From assembly GCF_039543245.1 (NCBI RefSeq), contig NZ_BAABJJ010000028.1, positions 28,240 to 92,239 on the forward strand: a stretch of DNA of 64,000 bases. Direction: 5' to 3'. Below are positions 8,295-15,886 of this stretch, piece after piece; position 1 is the first letter of the stretch, and every line of letters begins with the position of its first letter. Below the pieces are notes generated by a model. It had not been told where the DNA came from. It did no database searches and worked only from the letters and a program-made list of their open reading frames with translations. Origin of the DNA: Algibacter_G agarivorans. GTDB lineage: Bacteria; Bacteroidota; Bacteroidia; Flavobacteriales; Flavobacteriaceae. The position numbers and the translations under genes were made by a program.

Positions 8295-9605
8295 CTAGCT
8301 TGTTGCAGCTAATTCCATTAAAATAGTACAAGCAATTGCAGCTATGGTGCCTACGGCATAACCAAATACAGCTAGTAGAACACCAACCGTAGCTAATGAA
8401 GGATGAAATGCCGATGCAACAATTGGAGCAGATGCCGCACCTCCAACATTAGCTTGGCTACCAACGGCCAAAAAGAAATAAGGTGCTTTTATTAGTTTAG
8501 CTACGATAATTAAGAGCACAGCATGAATACTCATCCAAACAACACCTATGGCAATTAAGCCCACATTGTCGAAAATAAGAGTTAAATCCATTTTCATTCC
8601 GATTGAAGCGACTAGAATATATATAAATACACTACCAAATTTACTAGCTCCTGCACCTTCATAAGTTTTAGCTTTTGTAAATGACAATAAGATTGCAATT
8701 ATCGTAGATGTGCTTATCATCCAAAAGAATTTTGAACTTAAAAAGGTAAAAATATTTCTAGTTGTTGGTGATTCTATGTTCGCAACAACATTATCAAAAA
8801 ATGGACCTAAGAAGTTTGAGCATAAATGAGCAATACTTACTGTACCAAATGCAATGGCAGCAATAATCATTAAATCTGTTAAGCTAGGGTTACGTTTTAC
8901 TTTTTCAGAAAAATCAGATACTTTTTCTTTTAACGCTTCTATTGATGATGTATCTGCTTTTAACCATTTATTGATACGTTCTCTTTTTCCTATTCCAATT
9001 AATAATAATGCCATCCAGATATTTGCAACCACGATATCAACAAACACCATGCCTCCATAAAGTTTTTGATTATAACCATATATTTCTAGCATAGCGGTTT
9101 GATTAGCACCACCACCAATCCAGCTACCCGCTAGAGTAGAAAGCCCTCTCCAAACAGCATCTGGACCAATTCCGCCAACAGTTTCAGGAGAAACCATAGA
9201 GATTAATAAAATCGCTATAGGGCCACCAATAATTATACCTATGGTTCCTGTAAAGAACATAATTAATGCTTTCCACCCTAAATTAAACACAGCTTTAAGG
9301 TCAATACTTAAAGTCATTAATACTAAAGCCGCAGGCAACAGATAACGACTAGATACATAATACAAATTAGAGCTGTGTGTAATGATTTCTCCAGATTTAT
9401 TAGTAGTTTCCCATTCAGGAGCTATGAGCCCTAATGTTGTAAAACAAGCAGGAATCATGTACGCCATAAATAAACCAGGGACTATCTTATAAAATTTGTG
9501 CCAAAACCCCGATGTTCTCGATTCTGTATAAAAAATGAAACCAAGGGCAAGCATTAATAATCCAAAAACTATAGTATCGTCCGTAAATAAAGGTTGGTTT
9601 TGCAT
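8295..9605 (-). CDS. DUF819 family membrane protein
   Basis: 436-aa integral membrane protein with around ten hydrophobic segments, matching the DUF819 (YjcL-like) family. Conserved glycine- and polar-rich helix breaks are visible (GSWIGGGANQTAM in the middle, AVGSQANVGGAASAPIVASAF near the end), which look like the unwound substrate sites of secondary transporters. The substrate is unknown. The start is the first ATG after a stop. The region behind it is divergently transcribed from a sigma-54 promoter. Confidence 0.9.
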   Translation of the reverse strand: MQNQPLFTDDTIVFGLLMLALGFIFYTESRTSGFWHKFYKIVPGLFMAYMIPACFTTLGLIAPEWETTNKSGEIITHSSNLYYVSSRYLLPAALVLMTLSIDLKAVFNLGWKALIMFFTGTIGIIIGGPIAILLISMVSPETVGGIGPDAVWRGLSTLAGSWIGGGANQTAMLEIYGYNQKLYGGMVFVDIVVANIWMALLLIGIGKRERINKWLKADTSSIEALKEKVSDFSEKVKRNPSLTDLMIIAAIAFGTVSIAHLCSNFLGPFFDNVVANIESPTTRNIFTFLSSKFFWMISTSTIIAILLSFTKAKTYEGAGASKFGSVFIYILVASIGMKMDLTLIFDNVGLIAIGVVWMSIHAVLLIIVAKLIKAPYFFLAVGSQANVGGAASAPIVASAFHPSLATVGVLLAVFGYAVGTIAAIACTILMELAATS

Positions 9606-9670
9606 AAGTCAAATTTGTTGCTACAAAGTACCATAATAAAGAAAAAAAGAAAATAAAGATTTAATTCAGT

Positions 9671-9687
9671 TTGGCACGAGTATTGCT
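9671..9687 (+). promoter_or_regulatory. sigma-54 (RpoN) promoter
   Basis: TTGGCACGAGTATTGCT matches every defined position of the -24/-12 consensus YTGGCACGRNNNTTGCW, with exactly 10 nt between the GG and GC dinucleotides. It points away from the DUF819 gene into a gene-free stretch that ends in a terminator. No rpoN or enhancer-binding protein gene lies in this window. Confidence 0.8.
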
Positions 9688-9697
9688 TTATACATTA

Positions 9698-9812
9698 TGA
9701 TTACATTCAAATAGAAAGTTTATTGAGTGGTTACTTTAAACTTATGAATTGTAATTCATATTTTGGTTGGTTAGTTAGTAAAAAAAGCATCTTATTTAAG
9801 GTGCTTTTTTTT
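9698..9812 (+). ncRNA. candidate sigma-54-dependent small RNA
   Basis: Inferred transcript from about 12 nt after the GC of the sigma-54 promoter to the intrinsic terminator, roughly 115 nt. No credible ORF fits: an ATG near 9697 gives five codons, and one near 9744 reads through the terminator stem. A short palindrome (gaattgtaattc) near 9746 could form a second hairpin. Start and end are inferred from promoter and terminator positions, not measured. Confidence 0.5.
9784..9812 (+). terminator. rho-independent terminator of the sigma-54 transcript
   Basis: A 10-bp stem, aaagcatctt / aaggtgcttt (one T-G pair), with a 4-nt loop, followed by eight T residues. Confidence 0.85.
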
Positions 9813-9854
9813 ATTTCTGACAATTTCTTTTTATTTATTTAGTCTGATATTAAT

Positions 9855-9939
9855 GCATTTCATCGATAATACCGATAAGACTACATTTAAATGTTAAAAT
9901 TTTAGGTATTTCATCGATTTTAAATGCATTTAATCGTTT
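9855..9939 (+). promoter_or_regulatory. LytTR-like direct repeats (gcatttcatcgata)
   Basis: Three copies of a 14-nt motif: gcatttcatcgata at 9855, gtatttcatcgatt at 9906 and gcatttaatcgttt at 9926. The last two are 20 nt apart, about two helical turns, and end just upstream of where a -33 element would sit for the promoter at 9958. The arrangement fits a paired binding site for a LytTR-type response regulator; the regulator assignment is inference. Confidence 0.5.
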
Positions 9940-9957
9940 AGATGTGTTTAATAATTC

Positions 9958-9965
9958 TATATTTG
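9958..9965 (+). promoter_or_regulatory. -7 promoter box (TATATTTG)
   Basis: TATATTTG matches the Bacteroidota -7 consensus TAnnTTTG. There is no good TTG at -33, as expected for an activator-dependent promoter; the direct repeats upstream would supply the activator site. Confidence 0.5.
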
Positions 9966-10023
9966 GAGTGTACTAAATAACACACTTTTTAGTTCAATGG
10001 ATTAATTAATTAATATTTGCATT

Positions 10024-10062
10024 ATGTTGTTAAAAATGGAAACCCCAAATCTAGCATCATAA
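10024..10062 (+). CDS. possible 12-aa micropeptide
   Basis: ATG to TAA, encoding MLLKMETPNLAS, with a second in-frame ATG at codon 5. It lies wholly inside the short terminator-bounded transcript described above and is followed by a terminator 22 nt later. No ribosome-binding site is obvious, though these are weak throughout this genome. Offered only as a candidate. Confidence 0.22.
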   Translation: MLLKMETPNLAS

Positions 10063-10083
10063 TATAAAAAGCAAATTGAAAAG

Positions 10084-10113
10084 AAGCCGAGTTTGAGGGA
10101 ACTCGGCTTTTTT
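10084..10113 (+). terminator. strong rho-independent terminator
   Basis: Perfect 9-bp stem aagccgagt / actcggctt with an 8-nt loop and a T-run on the + side. It ends the short + transcript and abuts the stop codon of the convergent alkB-like gene. Confidence 0.88.
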
Positions 10114-10705
10114 ATGCAATAATTCTAAATGTTAAATTGATTCGTTTTCCAATATGTTTTTGTGTTTTTGGTATTTGATGAAGCCAGTATGCTTGTGTTT
10201 CTCCTTGCATCAATAAAAGACTTCCGTGCTGTAAAATGAGCTTTGTTTTTAGAGCGTTGTCAAACTTATGTTTAAAATGAAATATGCGTTCTGCGCCAAA
10301 AGAAACAGAAGCTATGATTGGACTTTCTCCTAACTCTTTTTCGTCATCAGCATGCCAACCATTGCTATCTTTTCCATCGCGATATAAATTGGCTAAACAA
10401 CTAGTGAAATCTATATTTAAAGCTGTTTCAATGTTATTTTTAATTTTAAGTAAATCACCGCTAAAAGGATGTGGTTGCATAATAATATTACTATATTTAT
10501 ATTCATTCTTGTTGTTGGCATAAAATGCAGTTAAACGAGGTTGTAAATGTGTTTTTCCAAAAACGGTTATGGAATCTTGTTTCCAGTTCATTTGGCTTAA
10601 TAAATTTTCAAAAAGTGTATCAGCTAAACTTTGATGGAAGAAATTTGGGTAATAAATCACATCAGCATCTTTCATTTTTAAATTTATGGGGCTTTCAAAT
10701 AGCAT
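10112..10705 (-). CDS. AlkB-family alpha-ketoglutarate-dependent dioxygenase
   Basis: 197-aa Fe(II)/2-oxoglutarate dioxygenase of the AlkB type, expected to repair N-alkylated bases by oxidative demethylation. The iron-binding HxD is in GWHADDEKELG, the third iron ligand is the histidine in YWLHQIPK, and the 2-oxoglutarate-binding arginines are in RINLTFR at the C-terminus. The substrate-side motif PRLTAFYA is also present. Length and order match flavobacterial AlkB-like proteins (2OG-FeII_Oxy_2). Whether it acts on DNA, RNA or tRNA cannot be read from sequence. Confidence 0.93.
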   Translation of the reverse strand: MLFESPINLKMKDADVIYYPNFFHQSLADTLFENLLSQMNWKQDSITVFGKTHLQPRLTAFYANNKNEYKYSNIIMQPHPFSGDLLKIKNNIETALNIDFTSCLANLYRDGKDSNGWHADDEKELGESPIIASVSFGAERIFHFKHKFDNALKTKLILQHGSLLLMQGETQAYWLHQIPKTQKHIGKRINLTFRIIA

Positions 10706-10744
10706 ATTCTTTTATTTTCTAAATTAGCGTAATTCAAAATAAGA

Positions 10745-11410
10745 ATGAAGTATACTTTAATTTTTTTGGTCTGTTTAGTTTTTTCTAGTCTGTATGCTCA
10801 ACTACCAAAAGGTTTTGTATATGTTGAAGATGTTATTCCTGATTTGGAAGTAGAGTTACGCTATTTTACTTCAAATAATTTTGTAGGTAAACCTATTGAA
10901 GGTTATTACTCTAATAAGCTTATTTTAACGAAGGAAACTGCAAATGCTTTAAAATTAGTTCATGAAGTATTACAAGAACAAAATTTGTGTTTAAAAGTTT
11001 ATGATGGTTATAGACCGCAGCAGGCAGTAAATTATTTTGTACAATGGGCTAGGAAATTAGATGACACTATCAATAAACAAATATTTTATCCAAATGTTAA
11101 AAAGCGACATTTATTTAAAGCAGGATATATTGCTTCAAAATCAGGACATAGTAGAGGTAGCACCCTAGATTTAACAATAATAAACGGTAATACAGGTGAA
11201 TCTCTAGATATGGGAAGCCCCTATGATTTTTTTGGAGAGGAATCTTGGGTTGACTTTGATATGATTACTGACAAACAGAAAGCAAATAGACAGTTGTTGC
11301 AATCTGTGATGTTGAAATTTGGATTTAGAAACTATCCTAAAGAATGGTGGCATTTTACACTTAAGGGTGAGCCATTTCCTAATACTTATTTTGATTTTCC
11401 ATTAAAGTAA
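10745..11410 (+). CDS. D-alanyl-D-alanine dipeptidase, VanX/DdpX-like (M15D)
   Basis: Zinc peptidase of 221 aa expected to hydrolyse D-Ala-D-Ala. A signal peptide (about 18 residues, ending SSLYAQ) exports it to the periplasm. The zinc ligands are in SGHSRGSTLDLT (His and Asp of the SxHxxGxAxD-type motif) and in EWWHFT (catalytic Glu and third ligand His), and the conserved arginine is in YDGYRPQQA. In an organism without other van genes nearby, a role in peptidoglycan turnover or D-amino acid salvage is likelier than glycopeptide resistance. It is divergent from the alkB-like gene. Confidence 0.92.
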   Translation: MKYTLIFLVCLVFSSLYAQLPKGFVYVEDVIPDLEVELRYFTSNNFVGKPIEGYYSNKLILTKETANALKLVHEVLQEQNLCLKVYDGYRPQQAVNYFVQWARKLDDTINKQIFYPNVKKRHLFKAGYIASKSGHSRGSTLDLTIINGNTGESLDMGSPYDFFGEESWVDFDMITDKQKANRQLLQSVMLKFGFRNYPKEWWHFTLKGEPFPNTYFDFPLK

Positions 11411-11473
11411 AAAACTGTTTTTCAAAAATGAAGAATAGTTTTAGATAGAATATTTAGGTTTCAAACTGCATAT

Positions 11474-12715
11474 TTAATACCAACGCTTTTTCTTCTTCTT
11501 TGAAGCTTCGCTTTTTCGTCCTTTCCTGTGCTTACTTCCTGTTTTTTTAGAAGTATGAACAATTGGTTTTGCTTTTGGGTCTAAAGGGTAAGGATGTTCG
11601 TCAATAACATCTAATTGAAGCTGAATAAGTTGTTGTATGGTTTGCACATAACTTTTTTCATCAGCAGAACAAAATGAATAGGCCATACCATTTTTTCCAG
11701 CTCTAGCTGTTCTACCTATTCTATGCACATAGGTTTCTGGTACATTGGGTAAATCAAAATTTACGACTGCATCTAAATCATTAATATCAATACCTCTTGC
11801 TGCAACATCTGTAGCTATTAAAATATTGATGTCACCTTTTTTAAATTTATTTAAAGCATCTTGTCTTGCTGTCTGACTTTTATCGCCATGGATACTATCT
11901 GCTTTATAGCCATTTTTTAAAAGCGTTTTTTCAAGTTTATCTACACCAAATTTGGTTCGCCTAAAAATGATGATATGTCCTTTAATGGTATTTCGTAAGA
12001 GATGCAAACACAGTTCTATTTTATTCTTTTTAGGAACAAAGTACAGTAACTGATTTACATTTTTAGAGGTAGATGAATTAGTCGCCACTGCAACACGCTC
12101 AGGCGTATTTAAAATAGTATTTGCTAATTGCTCAACTTTATAAGGTATGGTTGCCGAAAACAATAATACTTGCTTTTCTTTGGTACATAAACGTTCTATT
12201 TTTTTTACATCATCAATAAAACCCATATCTAGCATTAAATCGGCTTCATCTAAAACCAGCATTTCAACATAATCAAGATTGATAATATCTTGCTTGTGTA
12301 AATCCAATAAGCGACCAGGAGTGGCTATTAAAATATCTATGCCTTTATTTAGAACGTCTTTTTGTGGTTCTATAGAAGTGCCACCATAAACAACTGTTGT
12401 TGTAAGGTTTGTGTAGGTGCTATAGGTTTTAAAATTATCCTCAATTTGTATGGCTAATTCTCGGGTAGGACTAACAATAAGAGCTTTAATTTTTTTTCCT
12501 TTTTTTGAAGCGTCTTGTCTGTCAAATAATAATTGTAAAATAGGCAGTGCAAATGCTGCTGTTTTACCAGTGCCCGTTTGTGCTGAAACTATAATATCTT
12601 TTTTATCTAAAACTAATGGGATTGTTTTTTCTTGAACCAAAGTTGGATTATCATATCCTGCTTCAGCTACAGCTCGTAATAAAGGTCTGTTTAATTTTAA
12701 GTCTTTGAATGACAT
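11474..12715 (-). CDS. DEAD-box ATP-dependent RNA helicase (RhlE-like)
   Basis: 413-aa DEAD-box helicase with the whole motif set: Q-motif (PTLVQEKTIP), AQTGTGKT (I), PTRELA (Ia), TPGRL (Ib), VLDEAD (II), FSATIP (III), VAARGIDI (V) and HRIGRTARAG (VI). The C-terminal tail is short and lysine-rich, as in RhlE-type proteins that act on rRNA or in cold adaptation. Probably monocistronic. A second helicase with a DEVD motif lies at 48141-49493. Confidence 0.95.
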   Translation of the reverse strand: MSFKDLKLNRPLLRAVAEAGYDNPTLVQEKTIPLVLDKKDIIVSAQTGTGKTAAFALPILQLLFDRQDASKKGKKIKALIVSPTRELAIQIEDNFKTYSTYTNLTTTVVYGGTSIEPQKDVLNKGIDILIATPGRLLDLHKQDIINLDYVEMLVLDEADLMLDMGFIDDVKKIERLCTKEKQVLLFSATIPYKVEQLANTILNTPERVAVATNSSTSKNVNQLLYFVPKKNKIELCLHLLRNTIKGHIIIFRRTKFGVDKLEKTLLKNGYKADSIHGDKSQTARQDALNKFKKGDINILIATDVAARGIDINDLDAVVNFDLPNVPETYVHRIGRTARAGKNGMAYSFCSADEKSYVQTIQQLIQLQLDVIDEHPYPLDPKAKPIVHTSKKTGSKHRKGRKSEASKKKKKRWY

Positions 12716-12919
12716 TTAGAATAATTTGTGGCAAAGATATAACAAACCAAATCAACGTTACACCAAATGAATTTTTAAATAGTGAAGGTGAATTTGAATT
12801 ATATTTTCTTTAGATAAGATAGAAAATATAAGCATAGTATGAGTTATGGGGCTACTTTCTATTGAAATATAAAGGAAATAGAAACGAATTTAACCCATTA
12901 TTCAAAAGTTGATTTGGTG

Positions 12920-13555
12920 TTATTTTATATACTGTTTCAATTTGTCCCTTTTTCTTTGAGGCAAAGTATCATTCATTACCGCTTTTTCTAAAAGCTCTTG
13001 ATTTTTGTTTTTAGCGAATAGTAAATTAAAAAGTTGTGCGGTAGTCAAGCTATTTTCTTTATGTTCAATACATTTGAAAGTATCACCCGTTTTTACGAGT
13101 CCTTCTTCTAAAATACGCACATAAGTTCCAGGGAAACCATGGGCAATAAATTGACTTAGAACATCTGATGTGCCAAACTTAACACCAAATTTAAAACAGG
13201 GCTCTCTAGGTTGGGTAACTTGCACTAAGGCATCGCCAATTTTGTATATATCACCAATATAGATTTGGGTTTCATCTAAATCAGAGACTGTTAAATTTTC
13301 ACCAAACATGCCCCAATCCCAATCCAAATCGGGGTAAAGGTATTTCCAATATTGATAATGAACTTCAGAAAATAAATAACAGGCTTTAAATTTCCCACCA
13401 TGCACGCTTCGGTCTGAAACTTCATCGCCTTTCACTTCTTCTGTTCCTAAATAAATAGGGCTGGTAGTAGGTGTTTTATAAATGCCTGTAGTAACTTCTT
13501 GCCCATTCCAAATAATGGTGGTTGGTTTTGCTATGTTGGTGGAAATTATTTTCAA
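12920..13555 (-). CDS. MOSC domain protein (YiiM-like)
   Basis: 211-aa protein with a MOSC fold followed by the C-terminal 3-alpha domain of YiiM proteins. The conserved cysteine lies in QPREPCFK, and the substrate-pocket signatures are DRSVHGGKFKA and MFGENLT. MOSC proteins handle molybdenum-cofactor sulfur or reduce N-hydroxylated compounds (YiiM with 6-N-hydroxylaminopurine). The window also has a molybdopterin oxidoreductase at 57043-59340, but the two are 43 kb apart and need not be linked. The exact substrate is unknown. Confidence 0.9.
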   Translation of the reverse strand: MKIISTNIAKPTTIIWNGQEVTTGIYKTPTTSPIYLGTEEVKGDEVSDRSVHGGKFKACYLFSEVHYQYWKYLYPDLDWDWGMFGENLTVSDLDETQIYIGDIYKIGDALVQVTQPREPCFKFGVKFGTSDVLSQFIAHGFPGTYVRILEEGLVKTGDTFKCIEHKENSLTTAQLFNLLFAKNKNQELLEKAVMNDTLPQRKRDKLKQYIK

Positions 13556-13643
13556 GGTTTGTATAATGTTCTTGTTTTTTTAATGCATTTTTTTCTAAAA
13601 GAAATTCTTCAAAAAACGGTATACGGATACGGTGACAGAAAAC

Positions 13644-14198
13644 TTATTTTAATGGCACAGCAACTTTTACAACATCCCAAGCCATGGTTAAATAGAGGTT
13701 ATCTGTAGAATTATCAAAAGCAATGGTAAACTGTTCTACGGGGCGTTTTAGTTTTTGTACAGGCACTTGAATGTTTATAACATCGTAGTTAGGGTCCCAC
13801 ATAGGTTTCATTTCTGCGTTTACACCCCATGAATATTGCTTCGAATTAAATATAACAGTCCAAACGGAATCCTTTGGTACCGTCCATAATGTATATTTTC
13901 CAGGAGCCAGTGGTACACCTTTTACCTCAAGAGTTCTGTTGGTCTCAAAAGTGGTGGCTTCATTGGCGCCTGTCCGCCAGACTTGATTAAAAGGGACTAA
14001 AGCACCAAAAATTTCTCTATCTTTTTTGAATGGTCTATTGTAGAATACTTTAAGCTTTAAATCATTGAGTTTAAATTCTACGGTGTCTTTTGGGCTTAAT
14101 CGCTTTGCGAAAATATTTTCAATAAAAACAGAATATAAAAATAGCCCTAAAGCTATTATAGATAAAAGAATTAAGATACGTTTTAAAAAGGTATTCAT
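13644..14198 (-). CDS. DUF2911 domain-containing exported protein
   Basis: 184 aa from the ATG at 14198; an in-frame TTG three codons upstream is possible but less likely. An N-terminal hydrophobic segment (RILILLSIIALGLFLYSV) acts as a signal or membrane anchor. The rest matches DUF2911, a Bacteroidota family of unknown function: VFYNRPFKKDREIFG, WRTGANEATTF and LAPGKYTLWTVP are its conserved stretches. Probably periplasmic. It lies 89 nt upstream of the MOSC gene on the same strand, so co-transcription is possible. Confidence 0.88.
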   Translation of the reverse strand: MNTFLKRILILLSIIALGLFLYSVFIENIFAKRLSPKDTVEFKLNDLKLKVFYNRPFKKDREIFGALVPFNQVWRTGANEATTFETNRTLEVKGVPLAPGKYTLWTVPKDSVWTVIFNSKQYSWGVNAEMKPMWDPNYDVINIQVPVQKLKRPVEQFTIAFDNSTDNLYLTMAWDVVKVAVPLK

Positions 14199-14537
14199 AC
14201 AGAGCAATTTATAAGGGTCAAAGATACTTTAAAAAGTAATAATTTATAAAATACAAACGTAGATTTATTTAGCTTTGTTGTGGAGAAGACAAGAGACAGA
14301 TGGTTGTGAGTTTTGAGTAATTAGTTATGAGTGGTGCCCTCTTGAGAGAATCTTAGGGGTGTTTTTAATAAATGATGAATTTAATAACTGAAAAACGGTC
14401 AACTCTATATAGGGTTATACAGGATGCAAACTGCAACTGAAAACTAAAGATTGCTTACTTTGCTGTTTTTTTTCGCGCAAAGTTGCCAAGACGCTTAGGA
14501 TTGCTCGATTTAATAATGAAAAAATTCTGTTATTTTT

Positions 14538-14558
14538 ACTGAGACTGAGACTGAGACT
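14538..14558. repeat. (GACTGA)n microsatellite
   Basis: Three to four tandem copies of gactga in a gene-free stretch. The reverse complement occurs at 25952-25973, also between genes, and degenerate single units lie in the 55.8 kb gap. It is probably part of a dispersed flavobacterial intergenic repeat. Confidence 0.6.
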
Positions 14559-14578
14559 ATGATTGAAAACTGAAGATT

Positions 14579-14667
14579 GCGGGCTAACGCGCGTAAGGGA
14601 TAGTAATGGAAAGCCCGCAGGAACGAGGACTTGTAGTGGATAGCCCGACCTGTAGGGTAACGCCCAA
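14579..14667 (-). repeat. GGGCGTTACC dispersed repeat, long copy
   Basis: About 90 bp with two parts: a gcgggctaacgcgcgtaaggga arm and the conserved end agcccgacctgtagggtaacgccc. The end recurs at 18455-18487, 38088-38130 (opposite strand) and 46661-46704. GC content is well above the surrounding gap. Together with the microsatellite at 14538, this is all I see in the 14199-14696 gap apart from a GC-poor stretch and a degenerate cgcgcaaagttgccaagacgc motif near 14475. Confidence 0.7.
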
Positions 14668-14696
14668 ATTTTAATCTGAAAAAAATATTAACTTTT

Positions 14697-14724
14697 TGCA
14701 ACACTTCATTTTTTTTATCGTCTT
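14697..14724 (+). promoter_or_regulatory. ECF-type promoter of the sigma operon
   Basis: TGCAAC at 14697-14702 and CGTCTT at 14719-14724 are 16 nt apart. This resembles the ECF promoter form (AAC near -35, CGTC near -10) and lies 36 nt before the ECF sigma gene, as expected for autoregulation. A similar pair precedes the second ECF gene at 44551. Confidence 0.55.
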
Positions 14725-14760
14725 TAAAATGAGCTAACTTAAACCAAAAGTAGAATCAGC

Positions 14761-15312
14761 ATGTTTAAAGTTGACATTATAGAACAATGTAAACAGAACA
14801 ATCGGAAAGCACAATTGCAGTTATACAACCAGTACTGCGACGGGATGTATATTGTTGCTAAACGATTTTTAAAGGATGCTGTAGATGCTGAAGATGTTGT
14901 ACAAGAAGCTTTCATTAAGGCTTTTACTAAACTACATCAATATAAAGCAGAGGTTACTTTTGGTGCTTGGTTAAAACGTATTGTTGTTAATAAATGTATT
15001 GACTTTTTAAAATCTAAGAAACATCAACTTGTTGAATTAGATGAGGTGCACCTTAAAGTAGTCGATACGGATAAAGACGACAAATGGTTAGTAGATGATG
15101 CCATCACATTAAATGAAGTTAAAAATGCTATCAATACATTACCGGACAAGTACCAATATGTTGTGATGCTGTATTTAATTGAAGGGTACGACCATCAAGA
15201 AATTTCGGAGATTCTAGATATTTCTGAAGTAGCATCGCGCACGCAATTATCAAGAGGTAAAGGGAAATTAAAAGAACTGTTAACACTTAAAAAAAATGGC
15301 ACGAGATATTAG
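14761..15312 (+). CDS. ECF RNA polymerase sigma factor
   Basis: 183-aa sigma-70 family protein of the ECF type. Region 2 covers residues ~20-90, with DAVDAEDVVQEAFIKAF (2.1-2.2, core binding) and FGAWLKRIVVNKCIDFLK (2.3-2.4, -10 recognition). Region 4 (~125-180) has the helix-turn-helix YDHQEISEILDISEVASRTQLSRGKGKL for -35 recognition. The 3' end overlaps the next gene by 17 nt, so the two are translationally coupled, the usual layout of a sigma/anti-sigma pair. The inducing signal is unknown. Confidence 0.94.
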   Translation: MFKVDIIEQCKQNNRKAQLQLYNQYCDGMYIVAKRFLKDAVDAEDVVQEAFIKAFTKLHQYKAEVTFGAWLKRIVVNKCIDFLKSKKHQLVELDEVHLKVVDTDKDDKWLVDDAITLNEVKNAINTLPDKYQYVVMLYLIEGYDHQEISEILDISEVASRTQLSRGKGKLKELLTLKKNGTRY

Positions 15313-15874
15313 AGCGTTATTTAAGGATGACAACATAACGAACGAGAAAATGCCTAAAAACCATCAAGAACGATTTCTTGATAAGTTAGATGAAGCATTG
15401 CCAGCAGTAAAACGCAGAACATTTAGTTGGATGCAAATTGCTGCAAGTGTGGTCGTGTTTTTGGGATTGAGTTTTGGGGCTTTTAAATATTTTCAGTCAC
15501 AAGTAAGAGATTTACCAACAACGGTTGCAACTACGAATACCTTGGAAACAAAAACTTTGGGAGATGTTTCACCAGGATTAAAAAAGGTGGAAGATTATTA
15601 TTTGGCAAGTATAAACTTAGAATTGTCTAAAATTAAATATACACCAGAAACCAAAGAGTTGTTTGATGGGTATTTGGCGCAATTAGATGAACTTGATAAG
15701 GAATATAAACGCTTATCGGTTGAGTTAACAGAATCTGGACCGTCTGAATTAACGGTAAATGCCCTTATAGATAATTTAAAATTTCGTTTAAATCTGTTGT
15801 ATCGTTTAAGAACACAATTAAAACAATTAAATATTTCTGATGCTAATGCTGAAGGAGTAAAACAATCCATCTAA
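15296..15874 (+). CDS. putative anti-sigma factor (single-pass membrane protein)
   Basis: 192 aa. About 43 cytoplasmic residues precede one membrane segment (WMQIAASVVVFLGLSFGAFKYF), followed by a periplasmic helical domain of about 125 residues rich in Leu, Asp and Glu. No zinc-binding HxxxCxxC is visible, so it is not a ZAS-type anti-sigma factor. The role is inferred from its 17-nt overlap with the ECF sigma gene and its topology. Many Bacteroidota ECF operons carry such an unclassified membrane protein in second place. Confidence 0.75.
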   Translation: MARDIRALFKDDNITNEKMPKNHQERFLDKLDEALPAVKRRTFSWMQIAASVVVFLGLSFGAFKYFQSQVRDLPTTVATTNTLETKTLGDVSPGLKKVEDYYLASINLELSKIKYTPETKELFDGYLAQLDELDKEYKRLSVELTESGPSELTVNALIDNLKFRLNLLYRLRTQLKQLNISDANAEGVKQSI

Positions 15875-15886
15875 AAAAATCAAAAA

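Larger units (their letters stand above)
9971..10113 (+). ncRNA. candidate short transcript with a possible 12-codon ORF
   Basis: Inferred transcript between the -7 box and the strong terminator, about 140 nt. It opens with a small inverted repeat (gtgt...acac, near 9968-9985). The only notable ORF is MLLKMETPNLAS, 10024-10062. The unit could be a regulatory RNA, a micropeptide mRNA, or both. No neighbouring gene is on the same strand before the terminator. Confidence 0.4.

Noticed and set aside
10745..11410. The VanX-like gene considered as glycopeptide resistance.
   Set aside because: No vanA/vanH-type genes or regulators adjacent; a Gram-negative with an outer membrane is not a usual glycopeptide target.
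14510..14704. 64-codon ORF on the - strand in the gap before the first ECF sigma gene.
   Set aside because: It crosses a microsatellite and a dispersed repeat; its translation has no protein-like pattern.
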